Below are positions 1-7,995 of a DNA stretch of 34,881 nt, piece after piece. Origin of the DNA: Lachnospiraceae bacterium (GTDB lineage Bacteria; Bacillota; Clostridia; Lachnospirales; Lachnospiraceae); the NCBI GenBank assembly GCA_024680815.1, contig JAILBQ010000120.1, positions 1-34,881 of the forward strand, given 5' to 3'. Both the position numbers and the translations under genes were made by a program. Every line of letters begins with the position of its first letter. The first letter of the stretch is position 1. Under the pieces are notes generated by a model. The model was given only the letters and a program-made list of their open reading frames with translations, ran no database searches and was not told where the DNA came from.

Positions 1-1143
1 CTTGAAAATATGCCGTTTTTCGGGGATGACCTCCGGCGCCAGCTTTTCTATTGCCTCGTAAAGGGCCAGCTCTTTCTGACGGCCCTTGGCCTCAGCCAGC
101 TTTAACACAAATTCCTTGAAGATCCTCTCCCTCGGATCGGAAACGGAATAGATCGCGTGTCCCATGCCGTAAATGAGCCCCTTTTTGTCGAAAACCTTTC
201 CGTCCAGCATATCGGATAAGTACCGGCGTATTTCATCCTCGTCCTTCCAGTCGGAGATATTGTTCCGGATATTGCGCATCATTTCCATGACCTTGATGTT
301 GGCGCCTCCGTGGCGGGGGCCTTTTAAGGAGGACATGGCCGCCGCAATCGTGGCATAGGTGTCCGAGCCGGAGGAGGTAATTACACGGGTGGTGAAGGTG
401 GAATTGTTTCCGCCGCCGTGCTCCATATGCAGCATCAGGGCCACGTCCAGGACTTTGGCCTCAACCTCTGTATATTTCCGGTCGGGTCTGAGCATCTTAA
501 GGAAGTTTTCCGCGGTGGAGCAGGCCGGATCTGGCCGGTGGATATACATGCTCTCATGCTTTTCATAGTGGTTATAGGCGTGGTAGGCATAGACCGCCAG
601 CATCGGAAAGGTGGCCATCAGAAGAATGCACTGCCGCAGGGAATTGGGCAGGTCGGTGGAGGCGGCGTGCTTATCGTAGGAGGCAAGAGTAAGAATGCTC
701 CTGGTCATGGAGCTCATTATGTCCCGGGTAGGAGCCTTCATTATAACGTCCCGGGTGAAGTTTGTGGGAAGCGACCGGTTTTTCGCGATGGTAGAGATGA
801 ATTCCCGGGTCTGATCCTCGGTGGGCAGTTCGCCGAAAAGCAGAAGATAGGCGGTGCGTTCAAAGCCGAAGCTCCGGGAGACGTAGCGGCGTACCAGGTC
901 GCGCACGTTGTAGCCCCTGTACCAGATTTCACCGTCGCAGGGAACACGGCTTCCGTTTTCCTCGCGAAAGGATATTATTTTGGATATGTTGGTAAGTCCC
1001 GTGGGGACTCCCTGTCCGTTAACGTCGCGTAACCCCCGTTTGACGCCGAATTCCCGGAAGCTGTCCTCGGGAATGGAATCGTTTGCCACGCAGAGCGCCG
1101 CTTTCGATTCGGCGTATTCCAGTGTCTGTTTCGTGAAACCCAT
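1..1143 (-). CDS. gltA: Citrate synthase (Si-type), 3' end cut by window edge
   Basis: Citrate synthase condenses acetyl-CoA with oxaloacetate to citrate in the cytoplasm. The reading frame is open from the ATG at 1143 down to base 1, giving 381 residues of a family usually 430-460 long, so the C-terminus lies outside the window. Family signatures are visible: the active-site stretch LHMEHGGGNNSTFTTRV and, later, SSLKGPRHGGAN, which carry the two catalytic histidines. The catalytic Asp would lie beyond the edge. The substrate loop reads GMGHAIYSVSDPR where many homologues have GHRVY; from memory this is usual in Lachnospiraceae-type enzymes. The start is supported by AAGGAGGGG eight bases upstream. 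It diverges from nudC. Methylcitrate synthase activity cannot be excluded from sequence alone. Confidence 0.93.
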   Translation of the reverse strand, partial: MGFTKQTLEYAESKAALCVANDSIPEDSFREFGVKRGLRDVNGQGVPTGLTNISKIISFREENGSRVPCDGEIWYRGYNVRDLVRRYVSRSFGFERTAYLLLFGELPTEDQTREFISTIAKNRSLPTNFTRDVIMKAPTRDIMSSMTRSILTLASYDKHAASTDLPNSLRQCILLMATFPMLAVYAYHAYNHYEKHESMYIHRPDPACSTAENFLKMLRPDRKYTEVEAKVLDVALMLHMEHGGGNNSTFTTRVITSSGSDTYATIAAAMSSLKGPRHGGANIKVMEMMRNIRNNISDWKDEDEIRRYLSDMLDGKVFDKKGLIYGMGHAIYSVSDPRERIFKEFVLKLAEAKGRQKELALYEAIEKLAPEVIPEKRHIFK

Positions 1144-1187
1144 AGGCTCTCCCCTCCTTATGGTGTGCAGGTTTCTTCGGAAATCTT

Positions 1188-1216
1188 ATTCTATCATATA
1201 AACAGAGGTTTTGAAA
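1188..1216 (-). promoter_or_regulatory. Predicted sigma-A promoter of citrate synthase gene
   Basis: Read on the minus strand, a -35-like TTTCAA (1211-1216) and a -10 TAGAAT (1188-1193) are separated by 17 bases and lie about 45 bases upstream of the citrate synthase start. The -35 is weak. It falls inside the near-palindrome at 1208-1227. Confidence 0.4.
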
Positions 1217-1227
1217 ACTTTTCAAAC
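1208..1227. promoter_or_regulatory. Near-palindrome between divergent citrate synthase and nudC promoters
   Basis: The arms GTTTTGAAAA and TTTTCAAAC flank a single C, forming an almost perfect inverted repeat. It overlaps the predicted -35 elements of both divergent promoters. The position fits an operator for one regulator acting on both genes, but AT-rich promoter DNA can give such symmetry by chance. Confidence 0.35.
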
Positions 1228-1247
1228 GGTAAGAATTTTGCTATGAT
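1220..1247 (+). promoter_or_regulatory. Predicted promoter of nudC
   Basis: TTTCAA (1220-1225) and TATGAT (1242-1247) are spaced by 16 bases, ending 18 bases before the nudC start codon. This would give a very short leader that still contains the GGGAGGTG ribosome binding site. Confidence 0.35.
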
Positions 1248-1265
1248 CGTCACGGGAGGTGTGCA

Positions 1266-2102
1266 ATGATCCATGAAATTGAACCCCGCAGGATGAAAAA
1301 CGAATTCCGGCCCGGACAGAGGGCGGAGGGAAAAAGCCCGGTTTTTGTGTTTTCCGAAGGGCCGGAGGAGTTTCTTTTTTCCGGGGAGGGAAGTGAAGGG
1401 CGGCTCCCGCGTTATGAAGAGCTTGGAGCGGGAGTTTCTCCGGTATATCTTTTTTCCATAGACGAGGACGCGTATTTTCTCGGTTCCTCAGAGGGAGATT
1501 CCCTGCCGGAGGGTTTTTCCTTTCAGCATTTTAAAACCTTAAGGAAGCAGGGGGCAAAAAAAGAGTTTATGTTTGCGGCGATGACCGCGATCCACTTAAA
1601 CAGATGGTACAGAGCCAACAGGTTCTGCGGGAAATGCGCCTGCCCCACGGAGCATTCGGAAACGGAGAGGGCGCTTGTCTGTCCCTCCTGCGGCAATACG
1701 ATTTATCCGCGCATCAATCCTGCAGTCATAGTGGGGGTAAAAAACGGCGAAAGTCTTCTTGTGACAAAATATGCCGGAAGGGATATTCCGTACTACGCAC
1801 TGATAGCCGGCTTTACCGAAATCGGGGAAACCTTTGAACAGACCGTAAAGCGGGAGGTGATGGAGGAGGCCGGGCTGAAGGTTAAGAACATCACCTACTA
1901 CAAGTCCCAGCCCTGGGGAATCGCAGACGACATTCTCTCCGGGTTCTATTGTGACGTGGACGGGGACGACGAAATCAGGATGGACAGGAGCGAGTTAAAA
2001 ACCGCAATCTGGGCGAAGCGGGAGGAAATCGAGCTCCAGCCCGACGAATTTTCCCTGACAAATGAAATGATGTCGGCGTTCAAAAGCGGCAGGGTGCTTT
2101 AA
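1266..2102 (+). CDS. nudC: NAD(H) diphosphatase, Nudix family with zinc ribbon (NudC)
   Basis: A 278-residue protein of the NudC type, which hydrolyses NADH/NAD+ to NMN(H) and AMP and in bacteria can remove NAD caps from RNA 5' ends. A four-cysteine zinc ribbon (C121, C124, C139, C142) precedes a complete Nudix box at 182-204: G-x5-E-x7-R-E-x2-E-E-x-G-L, ending REVMEEAGL. The downstream SQPW (214-217) is the NADH-pyrophosphatase marker, although the usual PFPxS that follows is replaced by GIADD. The N-terminal 100 residues are divergent, as in other clostridial members. The start has GGGAGGTG five bases upstream. The gene stands alone, divergent from citrate synthase. Confidence 0.87.
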   Translation: MIHEIEPRRMKNEFRPGQRAEGKSPVFVFSEGPEEFLFSGEGSEGRLPRYEELGAGVSPVYLFSIDEDAYFLGSSEGDSLPEGFSFQHFKTLRKQGAKKEFMFAAMTAIHLNRWYRANRFCGKCACPTEHSETERALVCPSCGNTIYPRINPAVIVGVKNGESLLVTKYAGRDIPYYALIAGFTEIGETFEQTVKREVMEEAGLKVKNITYYKSQPWGIADDILSGFYCDVDGDDEIRMDRSELKTAIWAKREEIELQPDEFSLTNEMMSAFKSGRVL

Positions 2103-2108
2103 CCCGCC

Positions 2109-2137
2109 TTGACGTTGCCGGGGGATACAGATAAGAT
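2109..2137 (+). promoter_or_regulatory. Predicted sigma-A promoter of mscL
   Basis: TTGACG (2109-2114) and TAAGAT (2132-2137) are separated by exactly 17 bases, about 50 bases upstream of the mscL start. It begins directly after the nudC stop codon and may drive the long downstream gene run. Confidence 0.55.
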
Positions 2138-2188
2138 ATAGAGTTGAGAATTATGAGAGCCGTGGAAAGTACGGCGGAAAGGGGTACT

Positions 2189-2629
2189 ATGGAAGCTTTG
2201 AACAGCGGAATGAAGAAAGCGGGCGGTTTTATCGCGGAATTTAAGGAGTTTATCGAGCAGGGTTCCGTCATGGACATGGCTGTAGGTATCATAGTCGGCG
2301 GGGCGTTTAAATCCATCGTGGATTCCCTGGTGGAGGATATGCTTATGCCGATAATCGGAATTTTCGTCGGGGCGGATTCTTTCGCGTCCCTGTCCGTAAC
2401 TATCGGCGGAGCGGTGATTAAATACGGCAATTTCATTTCGACGGTGATAAATTTCCTTATCCTGGCTTTCGTTCTGTTCCTTATGGTTAAGGCGCTGAAC
2501 ACGATTAACGAGAAGGCCAGGGCCCTTAAGAAGAAGGAAGAGGCCGAAGAAGAGGCGGCGGCGGAGCCCACGAAGGAAGAGGTTCTCCTTACGGAAATCC
2601 GTGATCTTTTAAAGAAACAGGCCGGGTAG
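2189..2629 (+). CDS. mscL: Large-conductance mechanosensitive channel MscL
   Basis: MscL is a homopentameric inner-membrane channel that opens under membrane tension and releases solutes during hypo-osmotic shock. The 146-residue protein has the expected N-terminal amphipathic helix (FKEFIEQGSVMDMAVGIIVG), a first pore helix rich in Gly/Ala, a short extracellular loop, a second hydrophobic helix (about 75-100), and a charged C-terminal helix ending ILLTEIRDLLKKQ-like (TEIRDLLKKQAG). I chose the ATG at 2189 over an upstream in-frame TTG at 2144 because AAAGGGG lies just upstream and the protein then begins like other MscL proteins. The predicted promoter at 2109-2137 precedes it, and malQ follows after 25 bases. 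Confidence 0.95.
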   Translation: MEALNSGMKKAGGFIAEFKEFIEQGSVMDMAVGIIVGGAFKSIVDSLVEDMLMPIIGIFVGADSFASLSVTIGGAVIKYGNFISTVINFLILAFVLFLMVKALNTINEKARALKKKEEAEEEAAAEPTKEEVLLTEIRDLLKKQAG

Positions 2630-2654
2630 GAAAGGTTAAAGCGGGGGTAGAAAG

Positions 2655-4199
2655 ATGCGTGCAGCGGGGATACTGCTACCGATCTTCAGCCTGCCGGATC
2701 CTTACGGAATCGGCGGGTTTTCCAAAACTGCATATAGGTTTGCGGATTTTCTTGCCTCGGCCCACCAGACCTACTGGCAGCTGCTTCCGATGGGAGCCAC
2801 GGGCTACGGGGATTCCCCCTACCAGACCTTTTCCACCTTCGCGGGAAATCCTTATTTTATTTCCCTGGAGACCCTCGTTGATAAGGGGCTTTTAACAAAG
2901 CGGGAATGCGCCCCTTCGGCCAGGCGCACGGATAAAGACAGCATTGATTACGGGAGGCTCTACAGGGAGCGGTTTAAGGTGCTCCGTAAGGCTTTTTTAA
3001 AAAGCGGCTTTGAGGAAGAAGAGGAGTACCGCGTCTTTGAGGAAAAAAATGCGGACTGGCTCGGGGAATACGCCCTTTTCATGGCGCTGAAAAACGCCCG
3101 CGGCGGGGTGAGCTTTACCCGGTGGGAGGAGCCCTTAAGGCTTCATAAAAAAGCCGCGCTTGAAAAAGCCGGAAAGGAGCTTTCCCAGGAAATCCGCTTT
3201 CAGAAATTTCTTCAGTATGAATTTTATTCCGGGTATATGGCCTTAAAGAAATATGCCAATTCAAAGGGAATAAAAATAATCGGCGATATTCCGATCTATG
3301 TCTCTCCCGACAGCTCGGATCTCTGGGCCTCTCCGGAGCTTTTTCAGCTTTCCGCGGATAAAACCCTGAAGGCTGTGGCAGGCTGTCCTCCCGATGCCTT
3401 TTCCGCGGACGGGCAGCTTTGGGGCAACCCGCTCTACGATTGGAAGAAACACGAGGAAACCGGATTTGACTGGTGGATTCGCCGGATGAGGAAGTGCCTG
3501 GAGCTTTTTGATGTCGTCCGGATCGACCATTTCCGCGGCTTTGATTCATACTATTCGATTCCCTTCGGCGATAAGACCGCAAAAGGCGGCCATTGGGAAA
3601 AGGGGCCCGGCATCGCTCTTTTTAAGGCAATGAAGGAAAGCCTCGGGGAGATGAATGTTATTGCCGAGGATCTCGGCATGATTACGGATTCGGTGCGTGC
3701 CCTCGTGAAGCGCACCGGCTTCCCCAACATGAAGGTGCTGGAATTCGCTTTTGACGCTTCCGACAGATACGGGACAAATGAATATCTCCCTCACCGCTAT
3801 TCCTCAAACTGCGTGGTATATACCGGAACCCACGACAACGAAACCCTTTCGGGATGGATAAAGAGCATTTCACCAAAGGAGCGGAAAGCGGTTTTTGAAT
3901 ATCTCGACCTCCACAGCAGGAATCCGGAGAAGCTCTGCTATGCCCTTATCCGTCTGGCCCTTTCCTCCGTGGCGGATACCGCGGTGATCCCGATGCAGGA
4001 CTATTTATGCCTGGACAATTCCGCGAGAATGAATCTTCCCTCGACTCTTGGAGGCAACTGGGTCTGGAGAATGTCCGAGGGAGCTTTCGGGGATGAGCTT
4101 GCCGCAAAAATAAGGTCTCTTACGGATATGTACGGGCGCTTTAAGCCGGAAAAGAAGAGGCGGAGCGGAAGGAAAAAAAACACGGTCAATGAAAAATAA
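2655..4199 (+). CDS. malQ: 4-alpha-glucanotransferase (amylomaltase, GH77)
   Basis: MalQ transfers alpha-1,4-glucan segments between maltodextrins in cytoplasmic maltose/glycogen metabolism. At 514 residues it has normal length for the compact GH77 form. Recognisable blocks are the N-terminal GILLPIFSLPDPYGIGG and GDSPYQTFSTFAGNPYFI, the nucleophile region VVRIDHFRGFDSYY, the acid/base block VIAEDLGMIT, and the third catalytic region YTGTHDNETLSGW. The C-terminal tail is rich in Lys/Arg (EKKRRSGRKK), which is unusual and may be a lineage extension. No other maltose genes are adjacent. Its last 11 bases overlap the start of the channel gene, so the two are probably translationally coupled. Confidence 0.95.
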   Translation: MRAAGILLPIFSLPDPYGIGGFSKTAYRFADFLASAHQTYWQLLPMGATGYGDSPYQTFSTFAGNPYFISLETLVDKGLLTKRECAPSARRTDKDSIDYGRLYRERFKVLRKAFLKSGFEEEEEYRVFEEKNADWLGEYALFMALKNARGGVSFTRWEEPLRLHKKAALEKAGKELSQEIRFQKFLQYEFYSGYMALKKYANSKGIKIIGDIPIYVSPDSSDLWASPELFQLSADKTLKAVAGCPPDAFSADGQLWGNPLYDWKKHEETGFDWWIRRMRKCLELFDVVRIDHFRGFDSYYSIPFGDKTAKGGHWEKGPGIALFKAMKESLGEMNVIAEDLGMITDSVRALVKRTGFPNMKVLEFAFDASDRYGTNEYLPHRYSSNCVVYTGTHDNETLSGWIKSISPKERKAVFEYLDLHSRNPEKLCYALIRLALSSVADTAVIPMQDYLCLDNSARMNLPSTLGGNWVWRMSEGAFGDELAAKIRSLTDMYGRFKPEKKRRSGRKKNTVNEK

Positions 4200-5166
4200 A
4201 AGGTTCACTAAAAAACGCCTGTTTGAGATAATTCAGATCGGACAGGGAAATGACCGGGCGAGCCGCATCTTTGATCTGGTGCTGGTACTGGCGGTCATTT
4301 TGAATATTTCGGTGCTCTTTCTGGAGACCTTTGATTCCCTTAAGGCATTTACGGTTCTGTTTCGCGTGACGGAGGGGGTAACGGTCGCCTTTTTTATTGT
4401 GGAATATGTTCTGCGCATCTGGACGGCTGAGTTTTTATATCCCGGACTTCCGAAATCAAAGGCGGTTATGCACTTCCTGGTTTCCTTTGACGGTATTGTG
4501 GATCTGTGTACGATTCTGCCGGTATTTTTCCTGTCGGGCTTCGTGGTGTTCAGGATGCTTCGGGTCGTACGTATTTTCCATCTCTTCCGGATCAATACCA
4601 GGTACGATTCCTTTAACGTGATTTTCGAGGTCTTTTCCGAAAAGCGCAAACCCCTGCTCTCATCGGTTTTCATCATAATGATTCTGATGTTTTCTTCATC
4701 GCTTTGCATGTATAATGTGGAGCATAAGGTTCAGCCGGAGGCTTTCAAAAACGCGTTTTCCGGACTTTGGTGGAGCGTTTCCACGATTTCCACCGTGGGC
4801 TACGGGGATATCTATCCCGTGACCGTGGCGGGAAGGGTGCTGGCGGTAATAATCACGTTTCTGGGCATCGGGGTTGTGGCGATCCCCACGGGCATTATCT
4901 CTGCCGGGTTTGTGGAGCACTATACAAAGCTTCAGAGAGACAGTGAAAAAACGGCACGCGCCTGCCGGACACTTGCGGTGAATATCGATACCTCTTCGGT
5001 GCACGCCGGGCAGAGAGTGGAGGATGTGGAGGCCGGGGAGGGCATAAGCATCGCAGCCATTGTCCGGGACGGGGCGGTATTGCTGCCGGACGAGGGGGTT
5101 TTGATAAAGCCGGACGACACCGTGATATACCAGCGGACGATAAACAGGGACAGGGAGTTTGAATAG
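4189..5166 (+). CDS. Voltage-gated-type potassium channel with C-terminal TrkA_C domain
   Basis: A 325-residue six-transmembrane ion channel. Six hydrophobic segments are spread over about 25-235. The S4-like helix has regularly spaced arginines (FRMLRVVRIFHLFRI), and the pore filter TVGYGD sits at 202-207, followed by a hydrophobic S6 with VVAIPTGIISAG. After a linker, the last 60 residues look like a TrkA_C/RCK_C ligand-binding fold (EGISIAAIVRDGAVLLPDEG ...DDTVIYQ), but there is no preceding Rossmann RCK_N domain. Family knowledge supports K+ selectivity; voltage dependence and ligand are inferred. The ATG overlaps the malQ end by 11 bases, and the next gene begins immediately after its stop. 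Confidence 0.88.
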   Translation: MKNKRFTKKRLFEIIQIGQGNDRASRIFDLVLVLAVILNISVLFLETFDSLKAFTVLFRVTEGVTVAFFIVEYVLRIWTAEFLYPGLPKSKAVMHFLVSFDGIVDLCTILPVFFLSGFVVFRMLRVVRIFHLFRINTRYDSFNVIFEVFSEKRKPLLSSVFIIMILMFSSSLCMYNVEHKVQPEAFKNAFSGLWWSVSTISTVGYGDIYPVTVAGRVLAVIITFLGIGVVAIPTGIISAGFVEHYTKLQRDSEKTARACRTLAVNIDTSSVHAGQRVEDVEAGEGISIAAIVRDGAVLLPDEGVLIKPDDTVIYQRTINRDREFE

Positions 5167-5955
5167 ATGGGTTCACAGAAGCTTTTGTTTTTTGATATTG
5201 ACAATACAATCTGGGATTATGATAATTTTATTCCGGAAAGCACGGTGCGCACAATCCGTGCCGTCAGGGAAAACGGACATAAGGCCTTTTTATGCAGCGG
5301 AAGAGGCAGAGGCTATATCCGTTCCCCGGAGCTTTTCGACATAGGCTTTGACGGTGTGGTCTCCGGCTGCGGGACTCTCATTGAAATCGACGGGGAAATC
5401 CTGCTTTATAAGAAGATGACTGATGAGGAGTCCCTGCGTACTGTCGAAACCGTCCGGAAATACGGCATGCGGCCTATCCTCGAGGGAAAGGAATACCTCT
5501 ACATGGACAGTGAGGAATTCGGAGACGACTGGTATATGAAAAAGCTTACCAGGGAGATGGGGCAGAGGCTTAAGTCCATCAGTGACAACTGGGGGAAATG
5601 GGAGATTTCCAAGGTTTCCTGTGACAGCGGCGAGGACAGACGGGAGGAGTGCTTTAAGGAGCTGGAGGACATCTTCGACTTCATTGTCCACACCTCAAAT
5701 GTGGTGGAAATGGTGCCGAAGGGCTTTTCCAAAGGCACGGGGATCTTAAAGGTCTGCGAGCTTCTGGGAGCGGAGGTTTCCGACACCTTTGCCTTCGGCG
5801 ACGGGGAAAACGATATTGAAATGATAAAGACCGCGGGCACCGGGATAGCCATGGGAAACGGAAACGCCCACGCCCGTGCGGAAGCGGATTTTGTAACAAG
5901 AGACATATATCACGACGGGATATATCATGCCTGTAAATATTTTGAACTGCTATGA
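5167..5955 (+). CDS. Cof-type HAD-superfamily phosphatase
   Basis: A 262-residue HAD hydrolase of the Cof/YbjI subfamily, which dephosphorylates small phosphorylated metabolites such as sugar phosphates or FMN. Motif I is FFDIDNTIW with D10 as the nucleophile and D12 as acid/base. The later FSKGTGI supplies the motif III lysine, and FAFGDGENDIEM is motif IV with the Mg2+-binding acidic residues. The middle part (about 85-190) forms the C2-type cap, and GIAMGNGN with ARAEADFVT near the end are typical of this subfamily. Its start codon directly abuts the stop of the channel gene, and its stop overlaps the next gene by four bases. The substrate cannot be predicted. Confidence 0.9.
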   Translation: MGSQKLLFFDIDNTIWDYDNFIPESTVRTIRAVRENGHKAFLCSGRGRGYIRSPELFDIGFDGVVSGCGTLIEIDGEILLYKKMTDEESLRTVETVRKYGMRPILEGKEYLYMDSEEFGDDWYMKKLTREMGQRLKSISDNWGKWEISKVSCDSGEDRREECFKELEDIFDFIVHTSNVVEMVPKGFSKGTGILKVCELLGAEVSDTFAFGDGENDIEMIKTAGTGIAMGNGNAHARAEADFVTRDIYHDGIYHACKYFELL

Positions 5956-7358
5956 ACGATTATCAGAAAAGACATAAGAAGATTGTAAGGGAACGTATCA
6001 TCGCGGTGATTTTGACCCTCCTTATTCTGGGAGGACTTATCACGGCGGCGGTAATTGCCCTCCCGAAGCTTGTGGAGCCGATCCTGCCCGATCCCGGAGA
6101 GGAAGAGGGGGGAGAGCCCGAAGATGTTCTTTCCGGAAATGAACCGGCCGGGGCGGAGGAAGAAACCGGGGAGATTGAGGAAGAAGAGCCGGAAATCGAC
6201 TCCGAGGCTCTTAAGGAGCAGGTGGAGGACGCTCTTTCGGAAGCTGAGGAGGAGGATATCGAGCCGGAAATCAAAGGTGCCATCAATGTGATGACCAACG
6301 AGCAGAAAATAGCCCAGCTCTTTTTCGTCACCCCTGAGGCCGTGACGAAGGTGGATCCCACCACGGCCGTGGGAGAGCGGACAAAGGAGACCTACCGGGC
6401 ACTGCCGGTGGGAGGGCTTATATATTTTGCAAAAAATTTCGAGGATCCGGTTCAGACAAAGGAAATGCTTACCGATATGCAGCGTCTGGCGCTTTCGGTA
6501 AATTCCCTGCCGGTATTTTTAGGTGTGGACGAGGAGGGCGGCTCCGTTGTCCGCATCGCGGATAATCCGACGTTTCAGGTGGAGAAGGTTCCGGGGATGG
6601 CCACTGTCGGAAACGGGGGCGATACCGGGGCGGCTGCTTCAGCCGGACGAACCATAGGAAAATACCTGTCGGAATACGGCTTTAACCTGGATTTTGCTCC
6701 GGTGGCGGATGTGCTTACGTCCGATTCGGGATTTATGAAGGAGCGTTCCTTCGGCTCCGACCCCGGGACGGTGGGAGATATGGCTGTAAGCTTTGCCGGG
6801 GGACTTGCGGAAAACGGTATCATCCCCTGCTACAAGCATTATCCGGGAATCGGAGATGCGGATAAAAACACGGATCTATCCGCGGTTTCAATAAACCGTT
6901 CCATTGAAGAGTTAAGGACAGGTGAGCTTGTACCTTTCCGGCAGGCAGTTTCGGCGAATGCGTGCTTTATTATGGCGGGACACGCCGAGTATCCCGACAT
7001 CGATCCGGGAGTTCCCGCGTCCATGTCCTCAAAGCTTATAAAGGGGGTTCTCAGGGACGAGCTCGGGTACGAGGGAATAGTCATAACGGATGCCTTAAAC
7101 GCAAAGGCGGTGACAGGCCGGTATTCCCCGGGGGAAGCGGCGGTGGCGGCCTTCAACGCGGGATGCGACATGCTCTTAATGCCGGAAAACCTGGAGGAGG
7201 CCTATGAGGCTATGCTTCACGCCTATGAAAACGGGGATATAAGTAACGACCGGCTTATGGAGTCTCTGGTAAGGATCTTATCGGTAAAGCTCGAATCCGG
7301 GAAGCTTCCGGTTTCGGCTGAGGAGGCTGCGGCCGTTTCGGAAAACGCCCTGCCTTAA
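5952..7358 (+). CDS. Membrane-anchored GH3 (NagZ-like) glycosidase homologue with altered catalytic dyad
   Basis: A 468-residue protein with a single N-terminal transmembrane helix (about 17-40), a long Glu/Pro-rich acidic linker (45-115), and a glycoside hydrolase family 3 N-domain resembling beta-N-acetylhexosaminidase NagZ. The sequence shows [23 protein letters not shown] at 295-303 and VITDALN with the expected nucleophile D380. In NagZ enzymes the acid/base is a His in a D-S/T-H dyad about 12 residues after the Lys of KH. Here the ungapped position reads N306-T-D308, so the His is missing. The protein should sit outside the membrane, where NagZ relatives trim peptidoglycan GlcNAc. Loss of the dyad suggests altered activity or a non-catalytic role. 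It overlaps the HAD gene by four bases; ispF follows after 13. Confidence 0.85.
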   Translation: MNDYQKRHKKIVRERIIAVILTLLILGGLITAAVIALPKLVEPILPDPGEEEGGEPEDVLSGNEPAGAEEETGEIEEEEPEIDSEALKEQVEDALSEAEEEDIEPEIKGAINVMTNEQKIAQLFFVTPEAVTKVDPTTAVGERTKETYRALPVGGLIYFAKNFEDPVQTKEMLTDMQRLALSVNSLPVFLGVDEEGGSVVRIADNPTFQVEKVPGMATVGNGGDTGAAASAGRTIGKYLSEYGFNLDFAPVADVLTSDSGFMKERSFGSDPGTVGDMAVSFAGGLAENGIIPCYKHYPGIGDADKNTDLSAVSINRSIEELRTGELVPFRQAVSANACFIMAGHAEYPDIDPGVPASMSSKLIKGVLRDELGYEGIVITDALNAKAVTGRYSPGEAAVAAFNAGCDMLLMPENLEEAYEAMLHAYENGDISNDRLMESLVRILSVKLESGKLPVSAEEAAAVSENALP

Positions 7359-7371
7359 CGGAGGATATTTT

Positions 7372-7935
7372 ATGCGTATCGGAATGGGATATGATGTACA
7401 TAAGCTGGTTACCGGGCGTGATCTTATACTCGGAGGAGTAAAGATTCCCTATGAAAAGGGGCTTCTCGGGCATTCAGACGCGGATGTGCTGACCCACGCC
7501 GTGATGGACGCCCTTCTCGGGGCGGCGGGAGAGGAGGATATCGGAAAGCATTTCCCGGATACCGATCCCGCCTACGAGGGAGCTGATTCAATCGCTCTTC
7601 TTAAGAGCGTCGGAGAAATTCTCACAAAAAAGCTTCTCTTTGTTGGAAATATTGATGCGACCGTAATTGCCCAGAGGCCGAAGCTTCGGCCCTATATCGA
7701 AGAGATGGAGAAAAGGATAGCCGGGGCACTGGATATTGAGCCCTCACAGGTTAACATAAAAGCAACAACCGAGGAAGGAATGGGCTTTACGGGAGAGGGT
7801 AAGGGAATCTCGGCTCAGGCTGTCTGCCTCCTTAATACCGTGGATGAAGCTTCGTTTTACGCCGGAGGAGAACCGGCAATACCTGTGCGATGTCGGGGCT
7901 GCAGGGTGGAAACGGATTGCGAGAGGTTAACATAA
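7372..7935 (+). CDS. ispF: 2-C-methyl-D-erythritol 2,4-cyclodiphosphate synthase with Cys-containing tail
   Basis: IspF closes the cyclodiphosphate ring in the MEP isoprenoid pathway. The core is canonical: [11 protein letters not shown] gives metal ligands D8 and H10, [19 protein letters not shown] gives H42, and [22 protein letters not shown] closes the fold. The family is normally about 157-160 residues, yet this protein has 187. The extra 30 residues end [14 protein letters not shown] with a C-x2-C-x5-C pattern. It is preceded by GGAGG and lies in a cluster with cysE, cysS, mrnC and rlmB, as in Bacillus subtilis, but without ispD and gltX. The function of the tail is unknown. Confidence 0.95.
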   Translation: MRIGMGYDVHKLVTGRDLILGGVKIPYEKGLLGHSDADVLTHAVMDALLGAAGEEDIGKHFPDTDPAYEGADSIALLKSVGEILTKKLLFVGNIDATVIAQRPKLRPYIEEMEKRIAGALDIEPSQVNIKATTEEGMGFTGEGKGISAQAVCLLNTVDEASFYAGGEPAIPVRCRGCRVETDCERLT

Positions 7936-7995
7936 GTTGTATTGCGCCGGCATCCGTGGCCGAACCGGGAAGCAGGCGCAGGAGGTTGACATAAT

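Noticed and set aside
418..1032. A 204-codon plus-strand open frame inside the citrate synthase gene
   Set aside because: It is antisense to conserved citrate synthase active-site sequence and has no family resemblance.
7936..7995. Possible T-box or cysteine-responsive leader before cysE
   Set aside because: The gap is only 60 bases, with no T-box sequence or terminator hairpin.
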